A DNA stretch of 48,690 nt. It comes from an uncultured Eubacteriales bacterium. GTDB lineage: Bacteria; Bacillota; Clostridia; Christensenellales; Aristaeellaceae. The notes below the pieces were generated by a model that saw only the letters and a list, made by a program, of their open reading frames with translations, was not told the origin of the DNA and ran no database searches. Positions 12,001 to 18,011 of the stretch are shown here, piece after piece. Every line of letters starts with the position of its first letter. Positions within the stretch are counted from its first letter, which is position 1. A program made the position numbers and the translations under genes. The stretch is taken from the NCBI GenBank assembly GCA_902793245.1, contig CADBCX010000005.1:1-48690 (forward strand), in the 5' to 3' direction.

Positions 12001-13060
12001 AATGGACTTCAAGAACGGCGTAGCCACGTTCACCCTCAAGAGCGGTGAAACGAAGACGGCCACCGGCCTGCCGGCAGGCGTCACCTACACCGTGACTGAA
12101 AACGAGAACACCAACTACACCACCGAAAGCGTCGGAGCGACCGGCACAATCGTGGCAGGCAATCTGGCGGAAGCCCGGTTCATCAACACCAAGGTCACCA
12201 CGCCTGCGGGCGGTGGCGGCGGTGGCGGCGGCGGCGGAACCCGCACGGTTGCGACACCCACGCCCAAGCCCACGCCCGAACCCGGGGAAGAAACCGAAGA
12301 ACCCACGCCCAAGCCTGAGGAAGTCACCGAAGAACCCACGCCGACTCCGACTCCTGTGCCTGAAAAGATCACCGTACAGGGCCGCAAGACCTGGGACGAC
12401 AACAACGACGAAGCGAGAAAACGGCCCGGCAGCATCACGGTTCACCTGTTCGCTGACTCCGCGACAGCCTTCAAGGAAGTCGCCAGCAAGACCGTTACCG
12501 CCGCGGACGGATGGGCCTGGAGCTTCACCGACCTGGATAAGAAAGACGATTACGGCCTGGACATCGAATACAGCATCGTGGAAGATCCGGTGCCCGGCTA
12601 CACCACCACCTACAGCGGTACCAACGTGACCAACACCATGCCGCGTGAACTGACGGCCGCCACGATTGTCAAGGAATGGGACGACAACAACGACGAGGAA
12701 GGCAAGAGGCCCGTCACGCTGCCTGTGACCCTGCTTGCCAACGACGTGGTTGTCAAGACTGTGTACCTGAGCGGTACAAACGATTGGACCATCACAGTCG
12801 AAAACCTGCCTGTGTACGAGAATGGCGAACGGATCACCTACACCTGGAAGGAAAAAGAGGTACTGGGATACTCCCTGACCGGCGTTTCCGTCAATGGAAC
12901 CACCATCACCCTGACCAACTCTCTCTACAAGCCGGCTACGCCGCCTCCCGGACAGAACCCCGGCCCGCAGCGCGGCAATGAGGAAAAGGATATTGACGGA
13001 TACGGAACGCCTTTGGGCCTCGGTATCATCATCAACCACGTTGGCGACTGCTTCGACTAA
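2..13060 (+). CDS. Giant Cna-B / Spy0128-type isopeptide-domain surface adhesin (5' partial)
   Basis: The frame is open from base 2, so the true start lies left of the window; the GTG at 173 is internal. At least 4,352 residues are present. The first ~200 carry GGG-rich right-handed beta-helix repeats (GGGIF, GGGGIY, NVLITGNTA). Then follow about 13 Cna-B-like domains, each opening with a K-x-WDD-type motif and ending in a TNxYTPE-like strand. They are interleaved with about 14 Spy0128-like domains (KxLxGRxLxxGEFTF) and three related domains. A poly-Gly run (about 12206-12237) and a Pro/Thr/Glu linker precede the last two Cna-B domains. In characterised families such domains form Lys-Asn isopeptide bonds and build stiff adhesin stalks; a cell-surface stalk here is inference. 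No LPxTG motif or terminal membrane helix is present: the chain ends in a GYGTPLGLG...GDCFD tail. A secreted binding protein gene begins 27 bases downstream. Confidence 0.93.
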   Translation, partial: ESEGSGGGIFIQTNCTANITKGSIINNTCHGGDYGGGGIYANGVRDDTEDGRLYLNNVLITGNTAEETGGGFAGCCTSTTYIYMGNGAALYGNGAGDDSDIHIGTEYHVTSWGLQSGVPFAFVSQYMFNGTAYNWKDSVTGEVYTPAMLANICREASLRAYPDGEVPDDALVIITGNHSDTKGGGVGSNGFVCIGDAPQPMVVKWTPEVDKVLYGRDMKEGETFNFTVYREDTSDGINFWWTKYNDVEVGTGTVNGGKDGIYKNINFTEINMGEMTVEDLGRVITYLVVEDRDDSSDDVTYPEYYLAFDVIIGEDRDTNGDIILTANVKKIEQGRILPNGDFEFEDTLSGTFSERANNTENFGRIRHKAEKAEFVNIVEYTCVKVVKVWKDVDGNEIDPSTLPEGTTVTLQLYADGKTYVRRPDYADPIKLNPITLDGDWDYDGEDNPWMAVWDYPALPIYRVDNNGQMYHTATSGNDYDRVVYTVVEIANDLKLEFAPVTPNVTLEWKKDRIEEDDDPEFMFSGEITNAQGGLEITKEVFVSRDGEFKLITPSAADTWKKDYYVQVSTVIDSKTYYVVLNADGVPELTTEQPTGENRLKVSMGEELTLSPLPCGVYTVKEISSDDELAIGGLKYEAKLSTTNANVTVEPGALATAALKNYYGNGRYCVAVTKRWDDDNNRDGVRPVKLYVELLRDGEKQTIGDEDYAELNAANNWTAMVRGVELYNPDNGKYHEYTWKEFVFDDDGTTRIYPTTDNKITFKLNDERSGVYTVSNDGVDTKDDDNGIITFITKLTNSYTPETVNVTANKVWAGEPEGFDALRKTITLRLEGSYEAEGTTYYLTDSGLYTPEQQIDANGKAEWKDLPKYCDGHEITYKVVEVDVPEGYQVSYSQNGGKVAFTGNKGTVTVTNTLQKGGLTITKRMFVNDDEVTNSSEKDTVKAVYTKQKDKVFYVRVYTKINNVTWYVTADNGLLSKVEEDAKKFKVTLSAPVTISDLPVGTYTIEEVVDLDGNTIGEMTYVEALSKTEDHAHVEVGGTAKAEVINKYTSGRFCIAVTKQWMENGEVYADDDLKLEVTLTRGIQTTAGFVKDNEFRKTFTLYKDNNWSAVAVGMEQMDANGNRYIYTWTEGSHEGWAEGSQEEVQYNGSDADSSTMIFLTKLTNSRVDAEIPVKKTVTGDAYEGAFEFKLKGPDGEPAKIVDDTIELSNGESGKFVLKGFTVPGVYEYTVKETEGNEPGVTYDKTEKKVTVTIAWNKETTKEYLTATVSASESAPVEFTNEYGKTSFTPEVKKAVTGMNAPDEEFTFQLKDSEDNVIDTKTAKANGTAVFDDLVYHEAGTYNYTITEKAPDTKTAGIGYTAKEIKLTVTVTAAEDGALTASGEYKLDDVIGNTLTNTYAAEGKTQIEAAKRLTGRTLAADEFTFTVEGTPARKTADADYTAEELTVKNDATGKVTFPAFYYDERDIGKTYVYTVKETEGSEAGVTYDQSVYTVQVTITGTGTDENSDGKEDLAVKQLIIKTKNENGEAWKRIVDEITFANTYEAAGEITVEASKTLSGRALKNGEFTFTLTGEGQNQSKSNVEANVVFDAIKYTEADIGKTYTYTVKEEQGVLGGVTYDVSEYTVTVSVAASDKDEDHDGKADLIITKTIKKGDADADEIAFANTYEATGSITFAGTKTLTGRAKALQNEEFSFQIKEGKTVKFADITHSADGKIAYPTIGYTLKDVGTHTYTVSETSTNGNGVTVDITEYTVTVTVSDNGDGTLKVEASDNYEALNFVNTYYADTEVQFTATKKLTTETDRTLKAGEFTFELRKVLDGDKREIIERKTNDADGKVTFSKIKYTNADAGVVHKYEIVEIRGNDGTITYDTHTEEITVNVSDDNKGTLTAVVTTDRDVSFENKYETTESTITKVWDDGENQKNKRPDTIKVKLLANNILYKEYDLPTKEGAAVTEVANGTYTWDATKKTWSLTVSKLPLYDINGAKQTYTWLEDVAVEGYTISKVTVTENSTTITNKYDPERFCLTVLKVWDDGDNRDNKRPVSVTLHLLANGEAAYAYDDGVLKKVPDVVLNESNNWTGMVMGLPIYKDGKEIVYTWTEEAVTGYEAPVFGNLTDNKRIFTVTNKYTPEETEVTVAKVWHDANNQDGIRAESVTVELLANGAPVKEIVLNEGNSWTYTFEHLPKNEKGAAIKYSVREINVPDGYEVKYTVGSEEIDSTAQVSGKTVTISNKHVPEVTKVTVKKFWDDASNQDGKREGVEAKVQLQKTVGSTTSDVGDPVTVGAADGWSNTWTGLPVNENGKQITYSVVETLTTANGYALVGYAPETLAAVKDDSGEITITNNYTPETTTVAVKKVWNDANNQDGKRESVVAFAVLSKTVGSLTTELEEVRVGAEDNWTYSWAGLPVYEHGSKITYSVEEKVLTANGYTFKGYTPANSAEAVNDATFEVTLTNEYTPEVTQVTAKKFWDDASNQDGKRADVKATVQLQKITEDETEFTNVGTAVLVGAEDTWSKTWSDLPVYQAGKKITYRVEETVTKANGYGRVAYEPASLTAASGDSGAITIKNPYTPEKINIPVTKIWDDISNEFNKRPESVTVELLADGEPVRQVVLTKANEESRNKNNWSYTFENLDKYRDEGIEIIYTVREVNVPYGYTVAYSKDADGTLLVTNTHYEAYGDITFLGTKVLSGRKMNAGEFSFKIEEAVGTERKLIATAKNSIAGNVSPIDYPKIEYTLDDVGRHTYIITESEAIDGNVKIDGFTHTITVNVSDEPHNGHLVVTPSDNYQHVDFVNTYEASGSYTLQASKMIQGREFAAGDEWTFTITAVTPGAPMPEVNAVTVKPTSGSAVLINSFDTTGKFGLIKFTQDHVDDDGNATYEYKITESGTVKNVRVEEAEKNVTLTVRTVIDDATGKKKLEVTSTADTAPVTFNNIFENEVTIPLKAFKKLEGREFIDSDEWTFTLTPLDDEAPMPKDAAGNTVSEVPVKPKDTKGEVDFGIITFTQENTDKSYIYTITESGYVDGVTNDEDERTVTITVTYDRTKQELVAESTSGTRSANSTKHDSDSVRKAKENTVTFTNKYEAKGSITFEGVKTLNGRDLKAGEFTFQIKGDGKTWTATNLDDGTIEYPEIPYTLADVGKAHTYKITEQKGSDTTVIYSTESYTVNVTVTDNKDGTLTATATGADSKKLNFTNTYNAKGSMKLDGTKRMENRAFVDGDVFTFFVNGHEETTLKPAPMPEKTKVTISPKSGTSVKIDFGKINFTWEDIGKTYVYTITEQPTEGDAERYVIHDTPKTVRVTVEDNEDGKLNIISDLEDTPLEFVNTYANKKWIPLEVYKDLEGRDFLEDDEWTFTLTAVTEDAPLPKDDDGNTVSEVTVKPKDTKGEVNFGKITFIKPGTYTYAIIEEPGSVDGVANDKSEKTVTVIVTFDKATNELVVVSSSGTQTDNAKPLSDAAKTAKQKTVTFTNTYEATGEITFAGTKKLLGRDLQEGQFSFSIKENGKTLTTFSHGADGTIAYPTIQYTRNAKKDDVGPHTYEVTETTKDTSDGIKVDKTKYIVTVDVKDNGDGTLDTTDVKVVKVVDGKETKDEVTVDKLDFVNNGATGNITFKGKKTLPGGKDLLGRDIQENEFSFVIKEGSKIVGTAFNDAEGNINYPTINYTLNDVGIHTYTVSEVKESVDPAVSTDTTVYTIRVEVKDNGDGTLKVTPTGDIGKLDFVNTVLTGDLAINKDVRNMNSGAEITNEEFTFVVELTRDGKPVNHKFGDYEFDENGKTTITLQNKGKAVIEGIPVGTQYAVTEVMTDSQKDRFVVSSETTGDVGEITTKNAVVKFVNERLVGDLSIAKSLVTTVETDKDKLFTFHLTLDDKTITVKGTDIVKLENGEEVTYTDSSSKYTASSSHKTSDPIVLKLKDGETVKIKNLPVGVGYTITEVDRPFFENTGKVNDSGKITEAAIAASFTNTRTVLPGDLAVSKTVEGAADDKTSFTFTVTLSGTGHDITETLGEMDFKNGVATFTLKSGETKTATGLPAGVTYTVTENENTNYTTESVGATGTIVAGNLAEARFINTKVTTPAGGGGGGGGGGTRTVATPTPKPTPEPGEETEEPTPKPEEVTEEPTPTPTPVPEKITVQGRKTWDDNNDEARKRPGSITVHLFADSATAFKEVASKTVTAADGWAWSFTDLDKKDDYGLDIEYSIVEDPVPGYTTTYSGTNVTNTMPRELTAATIVKEWDDNNDEEGKRPVTLPVTLLANDVVVKTVYLSGTNDWTITVENLPVYENGERITYTWKEKEVLGYSLTGVSVNGTTITLTNSLYKPATPPPGQNPGPQRGNEEKDIDGYGTPLGLGIIINHVGDCFD
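6722..7429 (+). repeat. Near-identical Cna-B repeat units inside the adhesin gene
   Basis: Three 42-base copies of the start of a Cna-B domain lie at 6722-6763, 7055-7096 and 7388-7429, spaced exactly 333 bases apart. The outer two differ at one position and the middle copy at a few. They encode the KKFWDDASNQDGKR-type opening strand. The even spacing shows three tandem copies of a 111-residue domain. Confidence 0.85.
8924..10159 (+). repeat. 63-base direct repeat within Spy0128-like domains
   Basis: Bases 8924-8986 and 10097-10159 are the same 63-base stretch with two mismatches, 1,173 bases apart. Both encode the NTVSEV...VKPKDTKGEV segment of Spy0128-like domains. Identity far above that of the flanking domains suggests recent internal duplication or gene conversion. 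Confidence 0.8.
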
Positions 13061-13087
13061 TAAAGTAGAAAGGATGGAGTATTAACC

Positions 13088-15571
13088 ATGAAAAACATGA
13101 AAGGCGTGAGCATCATGTATAGCATGAAACGGTACCTGTCCCTTCTGCTGATTCTGGTTCTCGTGCTTACCCACGCCCCGCTTTCGGCTCTGGCCGAAAG
13201 CGGGCTGGGTGAGGACGGCCAGCTGCAAACGGAAGAGGAATTGGATATTGACCTGGACGACGAAGAACTGACGGACACAGAGGAAGATATCGTCCTGGGC
13301 GATGAAGAACTGGAAATGGACGCCGGCATGGCGGAGGAAGACGAAATGGAAATCGTCTATCCAAACGAATTGCTGGTGGGAAATCCGACTGTGATGAAGG
13401 GCGACTTCTTCACAGAAATGATCGGCAACGACACGGCGGATATCGACGTGCGTGCGCTGATCCATGGCTACAATCTGGTCAACTGGGACCAGTCCCAGGG
13501 CGTGTATGTGCTGGACCCCTCCGTGGTTTCCGATGTGAAGGTCACGGATGATGAATTCGGCAACCGCACGTACTACCTGGCCCTGTGGGATGACCTGCAG
13601 TACTCCGACGGTACGCCCATCACGGCGTGGGACTACGCATTCTCTCTGCTGCTGATGATGGCCCCCGAAATGGAAGAAATCGGCGCCAAAATCTACCGGG
13701 CGGAGCATATCCTGGGCTACCATGAGTACATCACGAAGGAAGCGGATACCCTGGGCGGTGTGAATGTGCTGAGCGACCATCAGCTGGCCATCACCCTGGA
13801 CCATGAATTCCTGCCCTTCTTCTTTGAAATCGGCCTGCTGCTTTGCGTCCCGTACCCGATCAGCGAGATCGCCCCGGGCTGCAAGGTGTATGACGATGGG
13901 TTTGGCATCTATATCGGCAACGAGGACAAAACCATCGAAGAACCCATCTTTACCGCCGAGCTGCTGAAGGAAACCGTCATGGATCCCGACACGGGATACA
14001 ACAGCCATCCTTCCGTGGTCAGCGGCCCCTATGTGCTGGTGGACTTTGACGGCATCACCGCCCACTTTGAAATCAATCCCTATTTCAAAGGCGCTTGGGT
14101 ATACAATTCTCTGCCTGAAGACTTCCAATTCGACATGGAAAACCTTGAAGGCGTGGGCACCGGCGAAGTGAAAAGGCATACCGGCGCGAACTATCTCAAG
14201 GTTGACCGGTATGACGATGAAGGCAATGAGCTGGATCCCTTCTACCTGGTGAAGCCCTCCATTGAGCATATCTCCTTCACTGTGGCGGATAACGACACCA
14301 TGGCCGAAGACCTGTCCACCGGCAAGCTGAACCTGGTCAACAAAGTGGTGTATGGCCCCACCATCCTGGAATGCCTGGGCGCAAAGGGCATCGACTATGT
14401 GGAGCCGGAACCGAAGCCCGAGCCCACAGATGAGGAAACCGGGGAAGAGCAAGCCGAAGAAGAGGAAGAAACAGAACCCGAAGTAAAAGAAACCCGGTAC
14501 GCAAAAGCCACGGAGTACGGCATCAACAACACGCCTTATCCCCGTGTCGGCCTGGCGTTCCTCACCTTCTCCTACGATTGGCCCACCGTGCATGAAAAGG
14601 AAGTGCGTCAGGCCATCGCATGGTGCATGGACCGCGACCAGCTGACGGCGGATTACTGCCAGGATTACGGCTTGCGCGTGGATGGATACTATGGCATCGA
14701 ACAGTGGGAATACCTGCTGATCACCGGCCAGCTGGATTATCCCATCGACGATGATCCGGAAAATCCCCTGAGCGATGAGGAGATTGAAAAGGAAACCGCG
14801 AAATGGGAAGCTCTGAATCTGGATAACCTGGTAGATTACAGGGTGGACCGCGACAGGGCCAACGAACTGCTGGACAAGGCGGGCTGGACTCTGAACCGCG
14901 ACGGTGAAGCGTATCGCCAGGGCGTGGACGACGTGCGCTGCAAGATGGTGGACGACGAGCTGGTTGCGCTGGATCTGAAGATGATGTATCCGGATGGCAA
15001 CCACATCGTGGATACCCTGGATGTCAACTTCATCGAGAACCTGAATGCCTGCGGTATCCAGCTGACGCTGGTGCCCACCGACATGCAGGAGCTGCTTTAC
15101 TCCTACTATCGTGAAACCGAACGCACCACCGACATGATCTACCTGGCCACCAACTTCCACGTGGTGGTTGATCCCTCCATCACCTACAGCGCCGATACCA
15201 CCACGGATCACCTGATCTGGAACAACACCTATTCCGACGACGAAGAGCTGTACCGCCTTGCGGTGAATATGCGCAAGACGGAGCCCGGCGAAGTCTATGA
15301 ATATGTGACGAAGTGGATCGCGTTCCAGGAGCGGTACAACGAAGTGCTGCCCACCATCCCGATTTACTCCAATATCTATTTCGATTTCTTTACCAACATG
15401 CTCCAGAACTACAACATCACCGCCCATGTGACCTGGACCCAGGCGATTCTGGAAGCTTACTTCGGCGAACCGCCGGAACCCGAAGAAGAAGGAAGCGACT
15501 TCGGCGAAATGTTCGAGGACGGCGAAGGCTTTGAAACGGATGATGACGACGATATCGTGATCGACGATTGA
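13088..15571 (+). CDS. Secreted solute-binding protein, SBP_bac_5 (oligopeptide/nickel) type
   Basis: An 827-residue protein with a signal peptide (YLSLLLILVLVLTHAPLSALA) and no lipobox cysteine. After it comes a very acidic stretch (about residues 38-90, rich in EEEL and DLDDEE). The family 5 binding fold follows, with the characteristic LQYSDGTPITAWDYAFSL segment. A second Pro/Glu-rich insert lies near residue 440, and the C-terminus is poly-Asp. Family members normally deliver peptides or similar solutes to an ABC permease. No permease or ATPase gene is nearby. The gene follows the giant adhesin by 27 bases, with an AAAGGA ribosome site between them, so the two are probably co-transcribed. 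A role as a wall- or adhesin-associated binding protein is inference. ATG 13115 is an alternative start. A strong terminator follows the stop. Confidence 0.85.
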   Translation: MKNMKGVSIMYSMKRYLSLLLILVLVLTHAPLSALAESGLGEDGQLQTEEELDIDLDDEELTDTEEDIVLGDEELEMDAGMAEEDEMEIVYPNELLVGNPTVMKGDFFTEMIGNDTADIDVRALIHGYNLVNWDQSQGVYVLDPSVVSDVKVTDDEFGNRTYYLALWDDLQYSDGTPITAWDYAFSLLLMMAPEMEEIGAKIYRAEHILGYHEYITKEADTLGGVNVLSDHQLAITLDHEFLPFFFEIGLLLCVPYPISEIAPGCKVYDDGFGIYIGNEDKTIEEPIFTAELLKETVMDPDTGYNSHPSVVSGPYVLVDFDGITAHFEINPYFKGAWVYNSLPEDFQFDMENLEGVGTGEVKRHTGANYLKVDRYDDEGNELDPFYLVKPSIEHISFTVADNDTMAEDLSTGKLNLVNKVVYGPTILECLGAKGIDYVEPEPKPEPTDEETGEEQAEEEEETEPEVKETRYAKATEYGINNTPYPRVGLAFLTFSYDWPTVHEKEVRQAIAWCMDRDQLTADYCQDYGLRVDGYYGIEQWEYLLITGQLDYPIDDDPENPLSDEEIEKETAKWEALNLDNLVDYRVDRDRANELLDKAGWTLNRDGEAYRQGVDDVRCKMVDDELVALDLKMMYPDGNHIVDTLDVNFIENLNACGIQLTLVPTDMQELLYSYYRETERTTDMIYLATNFHVVVDPSITYSADTTTDHLIWNNTYSDDEELYRLAVNMRKTEPGEVYEYVTKWIAFQERYNEVLPTIPIYSNIYFDFFTNMLQNYNITAHVTWTQAILEAYFGEPPEPEEEGSDFGEMFEDGEGFETDDDDDIVIDD

Positions 15572-15607
15572 CCGTTTCTCCGTTGAAAAACCGAAAAAAA
15601 TCATAAT

Positions 15608-15662
15608 AAGAAACCATCCGGTCAGATTGCCGCGGGAGCAGCATCCGGCCGGATGGTTTCTT
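15608..15662. terminator. Bidirectional rho-independent terminator
   Basis: A perfect 14-bp stem (AAGAAACCATCCGG at 15608-15621, its complement at 15649-15662) is flanked by an A-run on the left and a short T-run on the right. It lies between the convergent binding-protein and serine-hydrolase genes and can serve both. Confidence 0.85.
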
Positions 15663-15696
15663 TTATGTTCCATGAATCTTCGTCGGTCAGCCAAGT

Positions 15697-16896
15697 TTAT
15701 TCATCTATGACGACGTAACTGTTCTCCGCGTCATGCACCCAATACGCCGCGTATTCCAGCGCATTTGCAGCCCGGGGATGGATGTCCTGGCCGTTGTTGC
15801 CGGGCTTCGCGCCGTCCAGCACGAACACCACCACGGTCTGTGTGTTGGGTTCAAAAAACAGGTCGGTCAGCAAGCCTCCCCATCTGCCCTGATGCCCGTA
15901 CCAGGTAACGCCGTCTTCGCCGGTGAAATGGGAAATGCACAGTCCGTATCGGCTTTCGCCTGTGACAGAGCTGCCGGGGAGCTTCGACTGATCCTGCCGC
16001 ATCAGGCGGACGGCATGCCCGGAGAGCAGCTGTACCCCGTCCACGGATCCGTCGCCTGCCAATGCCTGTCCCAGTTTTTCCAGCCCGCACAGGCTGATAT
16101 ACAGGCTGCCGACGGAGGTGCGGTAATGGTTGTCCGGGTCGCAGGTGTCGTCATATTCTTCCGCGTCCGTCTCCACGTACTGATACCCGCGGCGATAAAC
16201 CGTCTTGTCGGAATAATACGCCGTGGCCAGGCGGCTTGCGTCCGGCAGCAGGTGGGCGGCGAAAGCGGCGTTGATGTTCAGGGGAGAAAAAAAGTTTTCC
16301 GTCATGAAGGTGTTGAAGCTTTGCCCGGTGACCCGTTCGATCACGCTGCACAGGATGCCGCCGTTCAGATTGGCGTATTCGTAGTGGGTGCCCGGCGCGT
16401 TGCCGGAAAAGTATTTCTTGTCCGCAGGGGTCAGCGCTTCCCATACCGGCGGCGTGATATACGGCGCGGAGCCCAGGATGGAGCTGGTATGGCTCATCAC
16501 CTGGCGAAGGGTGATTGGCGTATCCCGGAAGCGGGGATTGCGGATGGGAAAATGATCCTGGTTCGTAAGGCCCTCGTCCAGATCGATCAGGCCGGCGTCC
16601 ACCAGCCGCATCACACCCATGGCGGAAATCATTTTGGTCACGGAGGCCACTTTGTACACGGTGGTTTCGTCCACGGCCTGCTTGGTTTTTCTGTCCTCAA
16701 CCCCGTAAAAGTAATCGTAGACCCGGTTCCCTTTCTGGGAAATCAGCACCGCACCGCCCACCACGTCGGCTCGGAGGAAGAGCTTTTCAAAGAATGCGTC
16801 CCCCGCTTGCCGCTCCGCTGTCATACTGCAAAAACCGCCTGGCACGGCAGTCAACAGCAAAAGCATCGTCAGCGCCCAGGCGGTCATTTTTTTCAT
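15697..16896 (-). CDS. Serine hydrolase, beta-lactamase / class C PBP-like family
   Basis: A 399-residue protein with an N-terminal hydrophobic signal segment. It carries the class C/D-peptidase catalytic motifs: S85-V-T-K88, Y174-A-N176 and a late HQG in place of KTG. This fold (PF00144) covers beta-lactamases, D-Ala-D-Ala carboxypeptidases and esterases; the substrate cannot be told from sequence. The mature part should lie outside the membrane. The start is 3 bases after the parB stop, and its GGAGG ribosome site lies within the last parB codons, so translation is probably coupled in a parA-parB-hydrolase operon. This is an unusual partner for chromosome segregation genes. Residues at the signal end (GGFCS) do not form a proper lipobox. 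Confidence 0.85.
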   Translation of the reverse strand: MKKMTAWALTMLLLLTAVPGGFCSMTAERQAGDAFFEKLFLRADVVGGAVLISQKGNRVYDYFYGVEDRKTKQAVDETTVYKVASVTKMISAMGVMRLVDAGLIDLDEGLTNQDHFPIRNPRFRDTPITLRQVMSHTSSILGSAPYITPPVWEALTPADKKYFSGNAPGTHYEYANLNGGILCSVIERVTGQSFNTFMTENFFSPLNINAAFAAHLLPDASRLATAYYSDKTVYRRGYQYVETDAEEYDDTCDPDNHYRTSVGSLYISLCGLEKLGQALAGDGSVDGVQLLSGHAVRLMRQDQSKLPGSSVTGESRYGLCISHFTGEDGVTWYGHQGRWGGLLTDLFFEPNTQTVVVFVLDGAKPGNNGQDIHPRAANALEYAAYWVHDAENSYVVIDE

Positions 16897-16899
16897 GGG

Positions 16900-17751
16900 T
16901 TATTCCTCCAGCTTTTCCAGGCATTGGTACAGCCGTTCCAGCTCATCCTCGCTGTAGTATTGCAGGATGATTTTTCCGCGCTTCCGGGTGCCTTTCAACT
17001 GCGTGCGCAGGCCGAAGGTTTCCCGCATCCGGTTTTCCATGTCCTGCAGCTCCAGGGGCAGGGCCTTGGGGGCGGGCTTTGGCTTGGCCGCGGGCGTGGG
17101 CTGGGCGGCGGCTTTTTCCAGTTCCCGCACGCTGAGCCCCTCCAGGATGGCCAGCTGGGCCAGGGCGATCTGCCTGCGTTCCTCCTCAATCCCGGCCAGC
17201 ACCCGGGCATGGCCCGCGCTGAGGCGTCCGGCGATCACGTCGTCCTGCACCACCTGGGGCAGCGACAGCAGCCGCAGCAGGTTCGCCAGCGCGGGGCGGG
17301 ACTTGCCTAAGCGCTTCGCGGCCTGCTCCTGGGTGTAATGGCAGGCTGCCATGAACTGCTTCACGGCGGCGGCTTCCTCGATGGGGTTCAGGTCCTCGCG
17401 CTGCAAATTCTCGATCAGCGCGGCTTCCATCTGCTCCTGGGCGGAAAGGTCGCGCACGATGCAGGGCACGGTATCCAGCCCCGCGATGCGGGCCGCGCGG
17501 AACCGGCGCTCGCCCGCCACGATGCGGTAGCGCCCGTTTTCCTCCACCACCAGCAGCGGCTGCAAAACGCCCGCCGAACGGATGGAATCCGCTAAAGCCT
17601 GCAAAGCGGTTTCGTCAAAATCCCGCCGCGGCTGATCGGGGTTCCGGTCAATTTCCGTCACCGCGATCATGCTCACCATGTTGTCCGGATCATTGGTTTC
17701 GGGCAGCAGGGCGTCCAGCCCCCGGCCCAAGCCCATCTTCTTCATGTTCAA
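16900..17751 (-). CDS. parB: Chromosome-partitioning protein ParB (Spo0J)
   Basis: A 283-residue protein with the ParB/Spo0J layout. The N-terminal GLGRGLDALLP motif precedes the nucleotide-binding domain with GERRFRAA (CTP-binding box). Next come ENLQREDLNPIEEA and a helix-turn-helix (TQEQAAKRLGKSRPALANLLRLL) for parS recognition. A Pro/Lys/Ala linker leads to the C-terminal dimerisation domain. ParB loads as a CTP-dependent clamp at parS near the origin and works with ParA and SMC. It lies downstream of parA, separated by a 30-bp perfect inverted repeat, and overlaps the ribosome site of the hydrolase gene. I saw no exact parS site in the window. Confidence 0.95.
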   Translation of the reverse strand: MNMKKMGLGRGLDALLPETNDPDNMVSMIAVTEIDRNPDQPRRDFDETALQALADSIRSAGVLQPLLVVEENGRYRIVAGERRFRAARIAGLDTVPCIVRDLSAQEQMEAALIENLQREDLNPIEEAAAVKQFMAACHYTQEQAAKRLGKSRPALANLLRLLSLPQVVQDDVIAGRLSAGHARVLAGIEEERRQIALAQLAILEGLSVRELEKAAAQPTPAAKPKPAPKALPLELQDMENRMRETFGLRTQLKGTRKRGKIILQYYSEDELERLYQCLEKLEE

Positions 17752-17811
17752 TCACCCTGTTTGGTAGAAGTTAAGTTCATCGTTCAGTTGCCCGGTTTGA
17801 GAGAGCTTGAG

Positions 17812-17958
17812 AGAGTACAGAGTACAGAGTGCAGAGTACAGATTGATTTGCTGCATGAATGAAATCGACACAATGACCAGATTTCATTGAGCAGTTTGTT
17901 TTATAGTGGCATTTCAAAGCATGATTAACTGTACTCTGCACTCTGTACTCTGTACTCT
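17812..17958. repeat. Heptad-repeat hairpin between parA and parB
   Basis: A perfect 30-bp inverted repeat (17812-17841 and 17929-17958) flanks an 87-base AT-rich centre. Each arm is built of 7-base tandem units (AGTACAG, AGTACAG, AGTGCAG, AGTACAG). It belongs to the family also seen near 18814, 23717, 32718 and 43035. Confidence 0.9.
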
Positions 17959-18011
17959 AAACTCTGTTCCCTCATTCCCAATCAACTTAAAAAAGCGGCT
18001 GAACTGTTCCC

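Noticed and set aside
13082..15694. 870-codon open frame on the minus strand opposite the SBP_bac_5 gene
   Set aside because: It mirrors a real gene in GC-rich DNA, is made of His/Val/Gln-rich low-complexity protein, and has no ribosome site or family.
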